DNA of 46,469 nt from Gammaproteobacteria bacterium RIFCSPHIGHO2_12_FULL_37_14 (GCA_001801485.1 MGXV01000079.1:1-46469); one strand, 5' to 3'; positions 27,005-37,532 are shown, numbered from the stretch's first letter. Notes: generated from the letters alone by a model not told the origin. Numbers and translations are program-made.

Positions 27005-27126
27005 TCTAATAAGATACAGCGAAAATAGCCAGATGGTATTGCTTTAAGATTGCGTTAAGCAATCAACAGTATATTCAATTTGAATGTTGATGATACAAGC
27101 TATCAATCTATACTAAGGAGAGTAAC

Positions 27127-28971
27127 ATGGAAGCTAGAAATTTTCTTACCCGTAAAAAAGATGCTTTTTCCGATCCAAACGAATTTTTTTCAGAAAACCC
27201 AGAACAGAATCCATTCAGCAATCATCCTGATGAAAATCAATTAACTCTCGATAAACTGGTTATTTCCTCAACTTTAGCTAATAGAGATTCTCAACAACAA
27301 GCAAAAAATATCCTGGATGCTTTTAATATAAATAAAGCGCGCTGCTTTCAACGATCATCTATTCGCGGCTATTGGATTGATCGCGATGAATTTTTACTAG
27401 GAGATCGCAATCGTATTCCTGAACTAGCTAATTTTGATTCCGATCGGTATATCGCAAGAATATTAAGCCCCAATCCAAATGTTGTGACTAAATACCTCGG
27501 TGTTCACAAACAAAATTCTCTTTTTTATGGTGCTCATGGCAGCTATGTATTGAATGTTCCCGTTGGCAAGTATGCAAAGGCTTTTTCTGGCAATCTTCCA
27601 CAATTATATGGCCCTGGACCTCATGTTATTCACAATCCTTTATTTCGATTTGATTCAAAAACAGGGTTAAGCGATCAAGCGACTGCTTATATTAAACACG
27701 AAACACTCATTATTCTTCGTGTGCCCTCAGGCAAAATAGCTAAAATCTGGATTGGTTCTGAACCTTTTTTTCTAGCTTCTCGTATCGAACCCTATGTTTT
27801 CAACACACCTTTCTTTCGATTAGATGCAAAGAATAATGAACAACTTTTTTTTGATGCAACAGAACGCTTAATGATTCATGGAGCATTAAAAAGAATTATT
27901 CCACATACAACCGAAGTGGCCATTACCTACGACAATGGGATTTTACAGGTTATCGAACCTCGCATCGATGCACAACCTACTATTATTAATTCATCGTCTC
28001 ACGAAGTAATTGGCTTTTTAAATACAGGCCTTCAAACATTAGTTTTTCCCAGTGAAGAAGTGAAAAACCAACGCCGCCTAGATAATTCGAAAGCCAGTGC
28101 AGATGAGATTGCTTATGAACTATTTACGACGCGCGATTCCTTAAAAGTGGGTGTTAAATTGATGGTTGCTTACCAAATCGATCGGCCACAATTAGCGCTT
28201 TCATCATTAAGAGATGAGGCCGGTATTCTCACTCATATTGAAAATTTAGCAACTGTTGATATGGGTAAAGCTATTCAGCAATATTCTTCACAGGAATTTC
28301 TTTGCTTTTATCAAACCAAACCCTTACAACCTGAATCTTCTTTACAACAACATATGCGTGACATAGATCCAACTTCAGCATCAGCACCGCCTTTGCAACA
28401 TTTTCAAGATATTGTTGTTCAACAATTATCTACAGATTTACGGAATTATGGCATTACGCTGGTACGGTTAAATATCGAAGCGCCTAAGATTATGGATGCA
28501 GAAATTGCTAAAAAAATGTCTGAACAAGCTTTAAAAACCGCCGATGCGAATGCTAACGAAGCTGTCCTTGAATTAAATTACAAAATTGCTGAAATACAAG
28601 CAAAACAAGCTGCTACCACTAGACAAATTGAACAAGATCAAAAAAATGAAGCGAAAATATCGCAAGCCAAAGCTGATTTACAAGCTGCTGAACTGATAGG
28701 ACAAGCATTAGTCAAAAAAGCAGAGGCTGAAAAACAAGCTGCTGAGCTCATGGGAAATCTGTATCAGAATAATCCAAAACTGTATGAACTCAAAGTGATT
28801 GAAACAAAAATGGATGCATTTGCGAAAGCACACTTTTTGCCGCCACAAATTGGCAATTGGGCAGCATTTTTTGGCAATGCGCTTGCTTCATTTAATCCAG
28901 GAAATCCAGTAGAATCTAATGATAATCAACCTCCCGTATTAATCGAAAATGAAAAGGTAAACACTTTTTAA
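27127..28971 (+). CDS. SPFH/vault-like protein
   Basis: 614 aa, cytosolic in appearance (no signal peptide or TM). About residues 140-240 contain two copies of a roughly 55-residue repeat: NVPVGKYAKAF...GPHVIHNPLFRFD and RVPSGKIAKIW...EPYVFNTPFFRLD. Then comes an SPFH/band-7-like domain (about 300-450: ELFTTRDSLKVGVKLMVAYQID, LRNYGITLVRLNIEAP), and a long Ala/Gln/Lys/Glu helix (about 460-545) typical of flotillins and the vault cap helix. Repeats, then SPFH shoulder, then helix is the order in major vault protein; normal flotillins instead begin with a membrane anchor. Strong Shine-Dalgarno TAAGGAG. It overlaps the following SDR gene by 1 bp. Function unknown. Confidence 0.65.
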   Translation: MEARNFLTRKKDAFSDPNEFFSENPEQNPFSNHPDENQLTLDKLVISSTLANRDSQQQAKNILDAFNINKARCFQRSSIRGYWIDRDEFLLGDRNRIPELANFDSDRYIARILSPNPNVVTKYLGVHKQNSLFYGAHGSYVLNVPVGKYAKAFSGNLPQLYGPGPHVIHNPLFRFDSKTGLSDQATAYIKHETLIILRVPSGKIAKIWIGSEPFFLASRIEPYVFNTPFFRLDAKNNEQLFFDATERLMIHGALKRIIPHTTEVAITYDNGILQVIEPRIDAQPTIINSSSHEVIGFLNTGLQTLVFPSEEVKNQRRLDNSKASADEIAYELFTTRDSLKVGVKLMVAYQIDRPQLALSSLRDEAGILTHIENLATVDMGKAIQQYSSQEFLCFYQTKPLQPESSLQQHMRDIDPTSASAPPLQHFQDIVVQQLSTDLRNYGITLVRLNIEAPKIMDAEIAKKMSEQALKTADANANEAVLELNYKIAEIQAKQAATTRQIEQDQKNEAKISQAKADLQAAELIGQALVKKAEAEKQAAELMGNLYQNNPKLYELKVIETKMDAFAKAHFLPPQIGNWAAFFGNALASFNPGNPVESNDNQPPVLIENEKVNTF

Positions 28972-29804
28972 TGACTCCTGCTTCCATTCTCATTACTGGT
29001 TGTTCCAGTGGCATTGGTCTTGCTACCGCGCTGACATTAAAGCAGCGCGGTTATCGAGTATTTGCTGGCGTAAGAAAAGTAACCGATATCGAAAAATTAA
29101 AAGAACAAGGTTTAGAAGCAATACCACTTGACGTCACTGATACGCATTCTCAAGAAAAAGCAATTGAGATAATTTTGCAAAAAACTGGTGGTACACTTTC
29201 CGCGCTCTTTAATAATGCAGGATTTCTCGTTGCAGGGGCAATTGAAGATGTAAGTGATGAATTGATTCAAAGTCAATTTGCTACCAATTTTTTTGGCGTC
29301 ATCAGTTTAACTCGTTTAGTGCTCCCTATCATGCGCAAACAAGGACACGGTCGTATCATTCAAAACAGTTCGATATTAGGTATCATTACTATGCCTTATT
29401 ATGGAGCCTATAATGCTTCTAAATTTGCTCTAGAAGGATTTAGTAATACTTTACGTCAAGAATTACGAGGAAGCGGTATACATGTTGCTATCCTTAATCT
29501 TGGTCCAATACACAGTAAATTGCGCGAACATTCCTTCGAAACCTATCAACACACGCTAGCTAAAAAAAATACTAGTTTACATATTCATGCCTATAAAAAA
29601 TTAGAAACATCCTACTTTCATCCCGATAAAAAAAATCGCAGCCTGATGGGTAATCCAAAAATAGTAATGGCAGATATCATTCATGCGCTAGAAAGTCGCC
29701 GTCCTAACATTCATTATTATGTCGGCTTCCCCATCAAATTTTTAGTATTTTTGAAACGCATTTTACCGGAACAATTTTTCGATTGGCTGTTAACAAAAAT
29801 TTAA
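28971..29804 (+). CDS. Short-chain dehydrogenase/reductase (SDR)
   Basis: Classical SDR oxidoreductase, 277 aa. The Rossmann motif is TGCSSGIGLA (TGxxxGxG, residues 9-16); then NNAG in LFNNAGFLVAGA, the catalytic Ser in QNSSILG, and the YxxxK pair in YGAYNASKFALEGFS. The arginine in VRK after beta2, with the GVRKVTDIEKL pattern, suggests NADP(H) use. The C-terminal portion (PIKFLVFLKRILPEQFFDWLL) is hydrophobic, as in many retinol- or steroid-type SDRs. Substrate not deducible. Its ATG overlaps the stop of the vault-like gene (TAATG), so the two are translationally coupled; wrbA follows after 15 bp. Confidence 0.9.
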   Translation: MTPASILITGCSSGIGLATALTLKQRGYRVFAGVRKVTDIEKLKEQGLEAIPLDVTDTHSQEKAIEIILQKTGGTLSALFNNAGFLVAGAIEDVSDELIQSQFATNFFGVISLTRLVLPIMRKQGHGRIIQNSSILGIITMPYYGAYNASKFALEGFSNTLRQELRGSGIHVAILNLGPIHSKLREHSFETYQHTLAKKNTSLHIHAYKKLETSYFHPDKKNRSLMGNPKIVMADIIHALESRRPNIHYYVGFPIKFLVFLKRILPEQFFDWLLTKI

Positions 29805-30416
<612 letters not shown>

Positions 30417-30505
30417 GTTTAGCTAATATTAACTGATCTTACTTGTATGTACTATTCAGTTAGAGGTAATATACCAGCCTGCTCATATTATGGAAGATAC
30501 AAGCT

Positions 30506-31891
30506 ATGGCTATCCAATTAGTTTGTGCAATTGCAGCATTAACAGGACTGCTCTTCGGTTTTGATACTGGTATTATTTCAGGCGCATTATTATTCATTGG
30601 TCAAGATTTCCCACTATCTACTCTCATGAAAGAACTGATTGTGAGTAGTGTGTTATTGGGAGCAATGGTTGGCTCACTGAGTAGCGGGCGACTAACCGAT
30701 TATTATGGTCGTCGTAAAATTATCCTCATCATTGCTGGAATGTTTATTATTGGCACATTAATCGCTACCTTGGCACCGCATGTTGAAGCTATTCTCTTTG
30801 GACGCTTATGCATTGGAATTGCTATTGGCATTGGTTCTTATACAGCACCGCTTTATATTGCTGAAGTTGCGCCGCAACAATGGCGTGGTGGCTTGGTTTC
30901 TCTCAATCAATTAGCTATTACCATCGGTATTATGTGTTCCTATCTAATCAATTATGTATTCACCAATACTGAAGCTTCTTGGCGTTTAATGTTTGCGATT
31001 GGTTTACTACCAGCTATTTTGTTAGGTATTGGCATGTTATTCTTGCCGGAAAGTCCACGATGGCTAGCCAAACAAAAACAATTTGATCAAGCAAGAAAAA
31101 CCCTTGCCTATTTACGTCAAACTAATCAAGTCGATCAAGAATTAACAGAAATTAAAAATAGTTTAAATATGCGCGAAGCGAAATTGTCTGAAATTTTTGC
31201 TCCGTGGATTCGTCCCGTATTATTTTTAGGAATCATGCTTGGATTTTTCCAACAAGTTACCGGTATTAATACGATTATTTATTATGCTCCCACTATTTTT
31301 CAACTGGCAGGTTTCCAAGATACTTCTAGTTCCATTTTAGCTACCGTCGGTATTGGTATTGTCAATGTGATCGCTACTATTTTTGCAGTGATTTACTTGG
31401 ATAAAATTGGTCGTCGAATACTATTATTAACTGGGCTAGTGGGTATGTGCGTGAGTTTGCTTGCACTTAGCTTCGCCTTTCAATGGGATATCCAACTATC
31501 GTATTTACGTACCGTTGCTGTACTAAGCACGTTTACTTATGTAGTTAGTTTCGCTTTTAGTCTAGGCGCCATGTTATGGTTGCTAGTATCTGAAATTTTT
31601 CCCCTAGAAGTACGTGGCACAGCAATGGGTGTCGCCGTATTCAGTTGTTGGTTATGGAATTTTGTCGTGTCATCAACATTTTTAAGCTTGCTGAATTATC
31701 TTGGTCCTACCAATACATTTATGCTTTATGCTGCCATGTGTGTCATTGGTTTCGTATATTGTTATTACAAAGTGCCCGAAACTAAAGGTGTATCCTTAGA
31801 AAAAATTGAAGACAATATTCGTCGCGGAGTAACCGTGTGCGAAATTGGCCAGCCAGTTTTTTTACCTCAACTTGCGCCTGAAACAGAATGA
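30506..31891 (+). CDS. MFS sugar:H+ symporter (XylE/GalP/AraE type)
   Basis: 461 aa, 12 predicted TM helices, sugar porter family. Signatures: GFDTGIISGALLFIG (TM1), GRLTDYYGRRKIIL (loop 2-3), PESPRWLAK (after TM6), the substrate-binding QQVTGINTIIYYAP (TM7), and PETKGVSLEKIE at the end of TM12. Glucose, galactose, xylose or arabinose are the known substrates of close relatives. The glucokinase gene 21 bp downstream argues for glucose. The bacterium can thus bring in unphosphorylated hexose independently of a PTS. Confidence 0.93.
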   Translation: MAIQLVCAIAALTGLLFGFDTGIISGALLFIGQDFPLSTLMKELIVSSVLLGAMVGSLSSGRLTDYYGRRKIILIIAGMFIIGTLIATLAPHVEAILFGRLCIGIAIGIGSYTAPLYIAEVAPQQWRGGLVSLNQLAITIGIMCSYLINYVFTNTEASWRLMFAIGLLPAILLGIGMLFLPESPRWLAKQKQFDQARKTLAYLRQTNQVDQELTEIKNSLNMREAKLSEIFAPWIRPVLFLGIMLGFFQQVTGINTIIYYAPTIFQLAGFQDTSSSILATVGIGIVNVIATIFAVIYLDKIGRRILLLTGLVGMCVSLLALSFAFQWDIQLSYLRTVAVLSTFTYVVSFAFSLGAMLWLLVSEIFPLEVRGTAMGVAVFSCWLWNFVVSSTFLSLLNYLGPTNTFMLYAAMCVIGFVYCYYKVPETKGVSLEKIEDNIRRGVTVCEIGQPVFLPQLAPETE

Positions 31892-31912
31892 AAAATATAT
31901 TGAGAATACATC

Positions 31913-32914
31913 ATGCGAAAAAAAATCATGACTTGGGATTTAGGAGCAACCAAGTGTGCCGCTGCTATTGTTGAATACACACAACATCATCAACTTCAAT
32001 GTAAGAAACGCGCTTGTGTCAAAATTAAATCTTGTTCTTCCTTGGAAGATCTAGTCACTACTTTAGAAAATCTTTTAGATACCAAGATGACAGACGCCGA
32101 TTCCATTTGTATTGGAGCTGCCGGACAATATGATGGTGAATATTTACAATTAGCTGCTGGGTATCCTTATCCTATGGGATTTGCTCAGCTTGCTAAACAG
32201 CAAAACTGGCCGCCATTTGCTATTGTTCACGATTATTCGCCGATTGTTTGTGCTACTTTTACCTCATACATTGAAGAAACCAAAAATATTAAATTTCTGA
32301 ATCAAGCTAAAATAAATCCATTAGGAAGACGAGTTGCCTTAGGTATTGGTACAGGCGTAGGCTTGAAAGATGGTTTATTATTTGAAAATGGTGATTTTTG
32401 GTTAGGTACAAATGAAGTAGGACATATCGGTGTCACCACTCCTCCCCTTGCTGAAAAATTCTATTTAGAACGGCATCATGATTTACTGAAATTTTTACGC
32501 AGCGATGGCGTGCTAAAAGAAAATGAAACACTTACCTTTGAAAAAATATTGGCGGGGCGTGGCATGGCTCGTCTTCATTCTTATTTTGATCGCAATGCTG
32601 CTCATCAAACCTCAGAAGAAATTGGTACCTTAGTTCGTGAGGGTAAAGCCAATGAAACACTGGCAACTTTTGCCTGGTATTTAGGATTGCTAGTCGGCAC
32701 CGTACAGCTTTCGTTTATGCCCGATGGCGGACTTTGGATAACTGGTGGTGTTGTGTTAAATCACCTGGAATTATTTGAGCATAATGATTTTTTACATGGC
32801 ATTGAATCTTCTCCTGCTTATTTGAATGTGCGGCAACAATTTCCTCTCGCCGTACTCTGTAATACTGAACACGCATTTATGGGCGGTGCCTATTATGCCA
32901 ATCAGCGATTATAA
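31913..32914 (+). CDS. glk: Glucokinase
   Basis: Phosphorylates glucose to glucose-6-phosphate with ATP. 333 aa, of the proteobacterial glucokinase (Glk) type rather than the ROK type. MTWDLGATKCAAAIVE is the N-terminal phosphate-binding loop, GIGTGVG the second, NEVGHIG the sugar-binding Glu/His region, and EKILAGRGMARLHSYF the family-specific motif; IVHDYSPIV contains the likely catalytic Asp. It follows the sugar permease by 21 bp and precedes the pilin gene by 5 bp, so transport and phosphorylation are co-expressed. Confidence 0.92.
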   Translation: MRKKIMTWDLGATKCAAAIVEYTQHHQLQCKKRACVKIKSCSSLEDLVTTLENLLDTKMTDADSICIGAAGQYDGEYLQLAAGYPYPMGFAQLAKQQNWPPFAIVHDYSPIVCATFTSYIEETKNIKFLNQAKINPLGRRVALGIGTGVGLKDGLLFENGDFWLGTNEVGHIGVTTPPLAEKFYLERHHDLLKFLRSDGVLKENETLTFEKILAGRGMARLHSYFDRNAAHQTSEEIGTLVREGKANETLATFAWYLGLLVGTVQLSFMPDGGLWITGGVVLNHLELFEHNDFLHGIESSPAYLNVRQQFPLAVLCNTEHAFMGGAYYANQRL

Positions 32915-32919
32915 AAAAA

Positions 32920-33318
32920 ATGATAAATGGTTTTCACCTGATTGAATTGCTCATTACTATTTTCATCATTAGCATTTTAGCGACAATTAGTTCACCACTT
33001 TATACGCAATATTTGACTCAAGCGAGACGATTAGAAGCAGCAACCGTATTATCAAAATTAGCCATTGCTATGGAACATTATTATATTGAGCATAATACTT
33101 ACCAAGGAGCAACACTCGCAACATTACACTTTCCTAATCATATTGGAAAAAATCATTATCAACTCAATATTCAGTCTATTGTAGACGATGATTTTTTAAT
33201 CATTGCGACACCACTTGCTGCACAATCTAAAAACGATCCGCTATGTGGATCGCTTATGCTAAAAGCTAATGGCGAAAAAAATATTACCGGTTCTGGTCAG
33301 ATTGATGAATGTTGGTAA
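32920..33318 (+). CDS. Type IV pilin-like protein (PilE/PilA type)
   Basis: 132 aa. The prepilin motif is G-FHLIELLITIFIISILATI, with the conserved Glu at +5 of the mature protein and a hydrophobic N-terminal helix, followed by YLTQARRLEAATVLSKLA and a C-terminal pair of cysteines (PLCGSL and IDECW) that fits the pilin disulphide loop. The leader is only four residues (MING) without a basic residue, and no Shine-Dalgarno is apparent; an upstream stop in the same frame rules out a longer leader. It lies 5 bp after glk, so translation may depend on coupling. Major or minor pilin status cannot be decided. Confidence 0.8.
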   Translation: MINGFHLIELLITIFIISILATISSPLYTQYLTQARRLEAATVLSKLAIAMEHYYIEHNTYQGATLATLHFPNHIGKNHYQLNIQSIVDDDFLIIATPLAAQSKNDPLCGSLMLKANGEKNITGSGQIDECW

Positions 33319-33433
33319 TGTATCTCGATCATATTTTTTAAACCGTAATTGCTCAAAATACCCAGGATTTTTCTATGAAAAAATAAAGAATATATAGCGT
33401 CGTGATTTTTAAAATTAATTTAAAAGCAATTTA

Positions 33434-34033
33434 TCACAATATGACGGATTGATCTGTACATTGAAATGGTTTGCCACGGGCATCTAGAATCACGCCATTT
33501 TCATTCGGATAAGAAACACGAGCTCTGCCTGTTTTACTCAAAATAATTGCCCATGTTGGGAGACCATTGCTATCTGGACAGTACCAAAAAGTACCATTAT
33601 CATTACGCATTGCTCCCGTAGGCAAAAATAATAAATCATTGCGCTGAGAAGAAAATGAACGCCAATGCAATAAACCACGATTCATGCGAGTTTGTATAGT
33701 CGTTAATATTTGTTCATTATCATTTAACGTACCATCTTTATTTTGGTCCACAAAAACAAGTTGGCCATCCAACCAATTACCCGAACATCCGGCACTATCA
33801 TTACTTTGACACAATGCAACGGGTAAACCTCTAGTTTGGGCTTCTTGGCGTGCAAATTGAATGGTATGCAATAATTGCGACTGTAAAATTTTTCCATTTG
33901 TGTAATCATATACACGCTTTAATAATGGTAATGAAATGGTTGCAAAAACAGCCACAATCGCTAATACAATGACTATTTCAAATAAAGAAAAACCTAGGCG
34001 TTGAGTGCGAATCATCACCGAATTATTCATCAT
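33434..34033 (-). CDS. FimT/GspH-type pseudopilin
   Basis: 199 aa. After a short basic leader (RTQRLG) comes the class III-type N-methylation motif [23 protein letters not shown] with Glu at +5. The GspH/FimT globular domain follows: [23 protein letters not shown], a Cys pair ([14 protein letters not shown]), the Ca-site-like [10 protein letters not shown] and GRARVS. FimT-like minor pilins prime type IV pili and can bind DNA. It overlaps the lysS stop by 11 bp on the same strand, so it is expressed with prfB-lysS. It converges with the pilin gene at 33318; the 115 bp between them hold nothing I recognise. Confidence 0.88.
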   Translation of the reverse strand: MMNNSVMIRTQRLGFSLFEIVIVLAIVAVFATISLPLLKRVYDYTNGKILQSQLLHTIQFARQEAQTRGLPVALCQSNDSAGCSGNWLDGQLVFVDQNKDGTLNDNEQILTTIQTRMNRGLLHWRSFSSQRNDLLFLPTGAMRNDNGTFWYCPDSNGLPTWAIILSKTGRARVSYPNENGVILDARGKPFQCTDQSVIL

Positions 34034-35534
34034 TCTTTCTTCTCATATGAGGAAATAATATAACATCCCGTATAGATGGCGAGTCTGTGAATAACATCAC
34101 TAAACGATCAATTCCAATTCCTTCACCTGCGGCTGGTGGCATACCATATTCGAGAGCCGTAATATAATCTTCATCAAAAGGCATCGCTTCTTCATCGCCA
34201 GCCACTCGATTAGCCATTTGTTCACGAAAACGTTGTGCCTGATCTTCGGGATCATTCAATTCAGAAAAACCATTAGCAATCTCACGACCTGCAACAAATA
34301 ATTCAAATCGGTCCGTAATAAATGGATTATTATCATTTCGTCGAGCAAGTGGAGATGTTTCAGCCGGATATTCAGTAATAAAAGTAGGTTGCTTCAATTG
34401 ATGCTCAACAGTTTTTTCAAAAATTTCAACTTGAATTTTTCCTAATCCATAATTAGATTGAACAGGAATCTCTAATTGTTTTACTATCTGTTTGGCTGCT
34501 TCTATTGTTGCAATATCAACTTCTTTTAAATTTGAATTAAATTGTAAAATAGCATTTTTTAACGTGATTCGTTTGAAAGGCTGGCTCATATCTAAAGCCA
34601 TACCTTGATAAGTAAATGTCAGGGAATGTAATACTTCGAGTGTCAATTTCCGAAACATTTCTTCCGTTAAATTCATTAAATCATGATAATCTGCGTATGC
34701 TTGATAAAACTCAACCATCGTGAATTCTGGATTATGTTGCGTCGATAATCCTTCATTGCGAAAACTACGATTAATTTCAAATACTCGTTCAAATCCACCC
34801 ACAACTAAGCGTTTTAAATATAATTCAGGAGCAATGCGTAAATAAAGCGGCATATCTAAAGCATGATGATGAGTCACAAAAGGTTTAGCCGCTGCTCCTC
34901 CTGCAAGCACTTGCATCATTGGCGTTTCAACTTCTAGAAAATCATGTTCTTTCAAAAACTGACGCAACGAATCAGTTACCTGTGAACGAATAGTAAAGGT
35001 GCGTCTTGATTCTTCATTTGCAATTAAATCCAAATATCGTTGTCGGTAACGAGTTTCTTGATCCGTTAAACCATGATATTTATCAGGTAATGGACGAATA
35101 GCTTTGGTTAACAAATAGAGACGTTTCGCTTTGATAGACAATTCACCTGTCTTGGTTTTAAATAATATTCCCTCTACACCAATAATGTCGCCTAAATCCC
35201 ATTGTTTAAACATTTCATAAGCATCTACGGTGACATCATCTTGCCGTATATAGAGTTGAATGCGACCAGTCATATCTTGAATATGCACAAAACTTGCTTT
35301 ACCCATTAAACGACGCGTCATGATTCGCCCCGCAACGGTAACAGAAATGGGATGAGCCGCTAATTCTGCTTCGCTTTTTTCATGATGTAGAGCCAACAAT
35401 CGAGCTGCAAGTGCATCCCGATGAAAACCAGTTGGGTAAGCATTGCCTTCACGACGCCAGGCTAATAATTTATTCCGGCGTTGTTCAATTAAATCATGTG
35501 TATCAATGTCGCTTTCACGATGTTGATCAGTCAT
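34023..35534 (-). CDS. lysS: Lysine--tRNA ligase LysS (class II)
   Basis: 503 aa. N-terminal OB anticodon-binding domain ([24 protein letters not shown]), motif 2 [28 protein letters not shown], motif 3 [26 protein letters not shown]. It starts 2 bp after the prfB stop, the common prfB-lysS pairing of gammaproteobacteria. Its cognate tRNA-Lys(UUU) gene is in this window at 9554-9626. Confidence 0.98.
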   Translation of the reverse strand: MTDQHRESDIDTHDLIEQRRNKLLAWRREGNAYPTGFHRDALAARLLALHHEKSEAELAAHPISVTVAGRIMTRRLMGKASFVHIQDMTGRIQLYIRQDDVTVDAYEMFKQWDLGDIIGVEGILFKTKTGELSIKAKRLYLLTKAIRPLPDKYHGLTDQETRYRQRYLDLIANEESRRTFTIRSQVTDSLRQFLKEHDFLEVETPMMQVLAGGAAAKPFVTHHHALDMPLYLRIAPELYLKRLVVGGFERVFEINRSFRNEGLSTQHNPEFTMVEFYQAYADYHDLMNLTEEMFRKLTLEVLHSLTFTYQGMALDMSQPFKRITLKNAILQFNSNLKEVDIATIEAAKQIVKQLEIPVQSNYGLGKIQVEIFEKTVEHQLKQPTFITEYPAETSPLARRNDNNPFITDRFELFVAGREIANGFSELNDPEDQAQRFREQMANRVAGDEEAMPFDEDYITALEYGMPPAAGEGIGIDRLVMLFTDSPSIRDVILFPHMRRKNDE

Positions 35535-35536
35535 AG

Positions 35537-36638
35537 TTATAATCCATCTAATAAACTCGCTTCAATAAATTTATCCAAATCACCATCTAACACTGCTTGC
35601 GTATTGCCAACTTCAATTCCCGTGCGCAAATCTTTAATACGAGACATATCTAGTACATAAGAACGAATCTGACTGCCCCAAGTAATATCTTTTTTATTTG
35701 CTTCTAAAGCTTCTTGCTTTGCATGTTGTTTTTGTCTTTCCAATTCATATAATCGAGCACGCAATTGTTTCATAGCTTGTGCACGATTTTTATGTTGAGA
35801 TCGATCGCTTTGACATTGCACTACCGTATTGGTAGGGACATGAGTAATTCGGATGGCCGAATCAGTACGATTAACATGTTGCCCACCTGCTCCACTGGCG
35901 CGATACGTATCGATGCGTAAATCAGCTGGATTAATTTCTATTTCAATATCATCATCAATTTCTGGTGAAACAAATACAGATGCGAATGAAGTATGCCGTT
36001 TATGGTTTGCATCAAATGGCGATTTTCTAACTAAACGATGCACACCACTTTCTGTGCGCAACCATCCATAAGCATACGAACCTGCAAATTTAATAGTGGC
36101 ACTTTTAATGCCTGCCACTTCGGCTGGAGAAACTTCAATTAACTCTGTTTTAAAGCCATGTCGTTCGCCCCATCGTAAATACATACGCAACAACATATTT
36201 GCCCAATCCTGTGCCTCTGTACCACCTGAACCCGATTGAATATCCATATAAGCAGCGCTAGCATCCATTTCCCCAGAAAACATTCGGCGAAACTCAAGTT
36301 CTTCAAGTTTTTTGGTAAGTTTCTCAACATCCTTCGTGATTTCAGCTAAAGTCTCTGGATCATTTTCAGCTGTTGCCAACTCATGCAATGCTTCGGCATC
36401 ACGGATAGCATCCCGTAACCCTTGCATCATTTGGACGATTTCTGTCAGTTGAGCACGCTCTTTACCTAATAATTGGGCTTTTTCGGGTGATTTCCAAAGA
36501 TCTTGGCTTTCTAATTCTTGTTGTATAACTTGCAAACGCTCAGACTTTTGATCAATTTCAAAGATACCCCCAAAGACTTTCCAAGCGAGTCTCGAGTTCT
36601 TTAAGGTAATTTCTCATTGAAGTGATTTCAATCATCAT
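35537..36638 (-). CDS. prfB: Peptide chain release factor 2 (programmed +1 frameshift)
   Basis: RF2 terminates at UGA and UAA. The gene is in two frames. A 26-codon first frame starts at the ATG at 36638 (TTAGG Shine-Dalgarno upstream) and ends at an in-frame TGA (36558-36560). The slippery site is GGGGG-TAT-CTT-TGA with the internal Shine-Dalgarno GGGGG, identical in layout to E. coli. A +1 slip at CTT skips base 36560 and joins the long frame ([17 protein letters not shown]...), giving 366 aa in all (E. coli 365). The specificity motif SPF ([12 protein letters not shown]) and the catalytic GGQ ([14 protein letters not shown]) are present. RF2 shortage raises frameshifting, so the gene autoregulates. 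lysS follows. Confidence 0.97.
36558..36572 (-). promoter_or_regulatory. RF2 +1 frameshift site
   Basis: Minus strand reads TGGGGGTATCTTTGA: internal Shine-Dalgarno GGGGG, then TAT, slippery CTT and the TGA stop at 36558-36560. Reading resumes with GAA at 36559. Confidence 0.96.
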
Positions 36639-36728
36639 CAAACCTAAGTGTTAATTTTAATGCCACAATGTAACAAGTTTTGTGGAAAGTGGGAAGGTTT
36701 TTAATCTATTTCATCTGTTTTTAAAGAC

Positions 36729-37178
36729 TTATCCAGATAAGCTTTTTGCGTAAATTAAGGCATCTTCCAACCCGGAGACAACTGGATAATAGCCTTTTCG
36801 TTCTCCGACTAAATGAAAATTCATTTTATGATATAAAGAAATAGCCCTAGAATTGCTGCGTCTCACCTCGAGATAAATAATCCCTATGCCGCATTCCTTT
36901 GCATCGTTTAATACGTATTCAAGTAATTTTCGACCCCACCCTTGATGCTGATAATCGGGTAGCACACATAAATTGAGGATATGGCACTCGATATCTTCCA
37001 TCGTCACAATAATAAAGCCAATAATCTTCTTATCGAATTCCAACACCCATCCCATATAATTAGGCTGAAAGCACATTTTAAATGTTTCTTCCGTCCACGG
37101 TATAACATGAGCGGCATGTTCTATCGCCATAATGTGCGGTAAATCTGCTTTTACAAGGTCTCTTATCATCGTCATCAC
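36729..37178 (-). CDS. rimI: Ribosomal protein bS18-alanine N-acetyltransferase RimI
   Basis: GNAT-fold N-acetyltransferase, 149 aa. IRDLVKADLPHIMAIEHAAH and PWTEETFKMCF are typical of RimI. The acetyl-CoA loop is VLPDYQHQGWGRKLLEYVL (Q/RxxGxG/A), and the C-terminal motif is YLEVRRSNSRAISLYHKMNFHLVGERKGYY, containing the residues of the RimI ExxxxN signature. Here it stands alone upstream of prfB. A weak inverted repeat (CCACAAAA/TTGTGG) without T-run lies in the 90-bp gap to prfB. Confidence 0.92.
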   Translation of the reverse strand: MMTMIRDLVKADLPHIMAIEHAAHVIPWTEETFKMCFQPNYMGWVLEFDKKIIGFIIVTMEDIECHILNLCVLPDYQHQGWGRKLLEYVLNDAKECGIGIIYLEVRRSNSRAISLYHKMNFHLVGERKGYYPVVSGLEDALIYAKSLSG

Positions 37179-37532
37179 GTATACTAGGGTCTGTACAATT
37201 CATTTCCTCGTAGAGGCGGCGCTCGGCACTATCGATAAACTTAATCATTGCCTATACAACAAAACATAAGCATATTGAAACACAATTAACCAAAATTCAA
37301 AACGATTTATTTGACATGGGCGGGTGAGTGATATGCTCCGCTATGCCACATATTAGCGCTTGCTATCGCAAGCTAACATTCGTAGCGCTAAAATCATTTT
37401 CCCTTTGGTAATATAGAGGGGACATTTTAGATTTGGTAAGACTTTGCTTAAGCTTACGTTAATAAAAAAGCTAACAAATCGCTTATAATTTTATTCATAT
37501 TTTAAAAAATACATAAAACTGGACGTGGTGCT
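37179..37532. other. 354-bp intergenic region with promoter-like site and palindrome
   Basis: No gene visible. It contains TTGACA (37311-37316), a 15-nt spacer and an extended -10 TGaTATGCT (37329-37337) on the plus strand, which could drive the gene at 37533. A nested palindrome at 37353-37391 follows, and then an AT-rich stretch up to the start codon. Confidence 0.4.
37353..37391. repeat. Nested palindrome
   Basis: Outer arms TTAGCGCT (37353-37360) and AGCGCTAA (37384-37391); an alternative inner hairpin GCTTGC-tatc-GCAAGC (37358-37373). The outer arms and interior (GCT..AAC..TCG/TTCG) resemble the right end of the GIY-YIG cassette (22775-22820), so this may be a solo degenerate copy of the same repeat. 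Confidence 0.45.

Noticed and set aside
27061..27095. Palindrome ATTCAATTTGAAT near the vault-like gene promoter as an operator
   Set aside because: The short AT-rich palindrome is expected by chance in this base composition; no second copy seen nearby.
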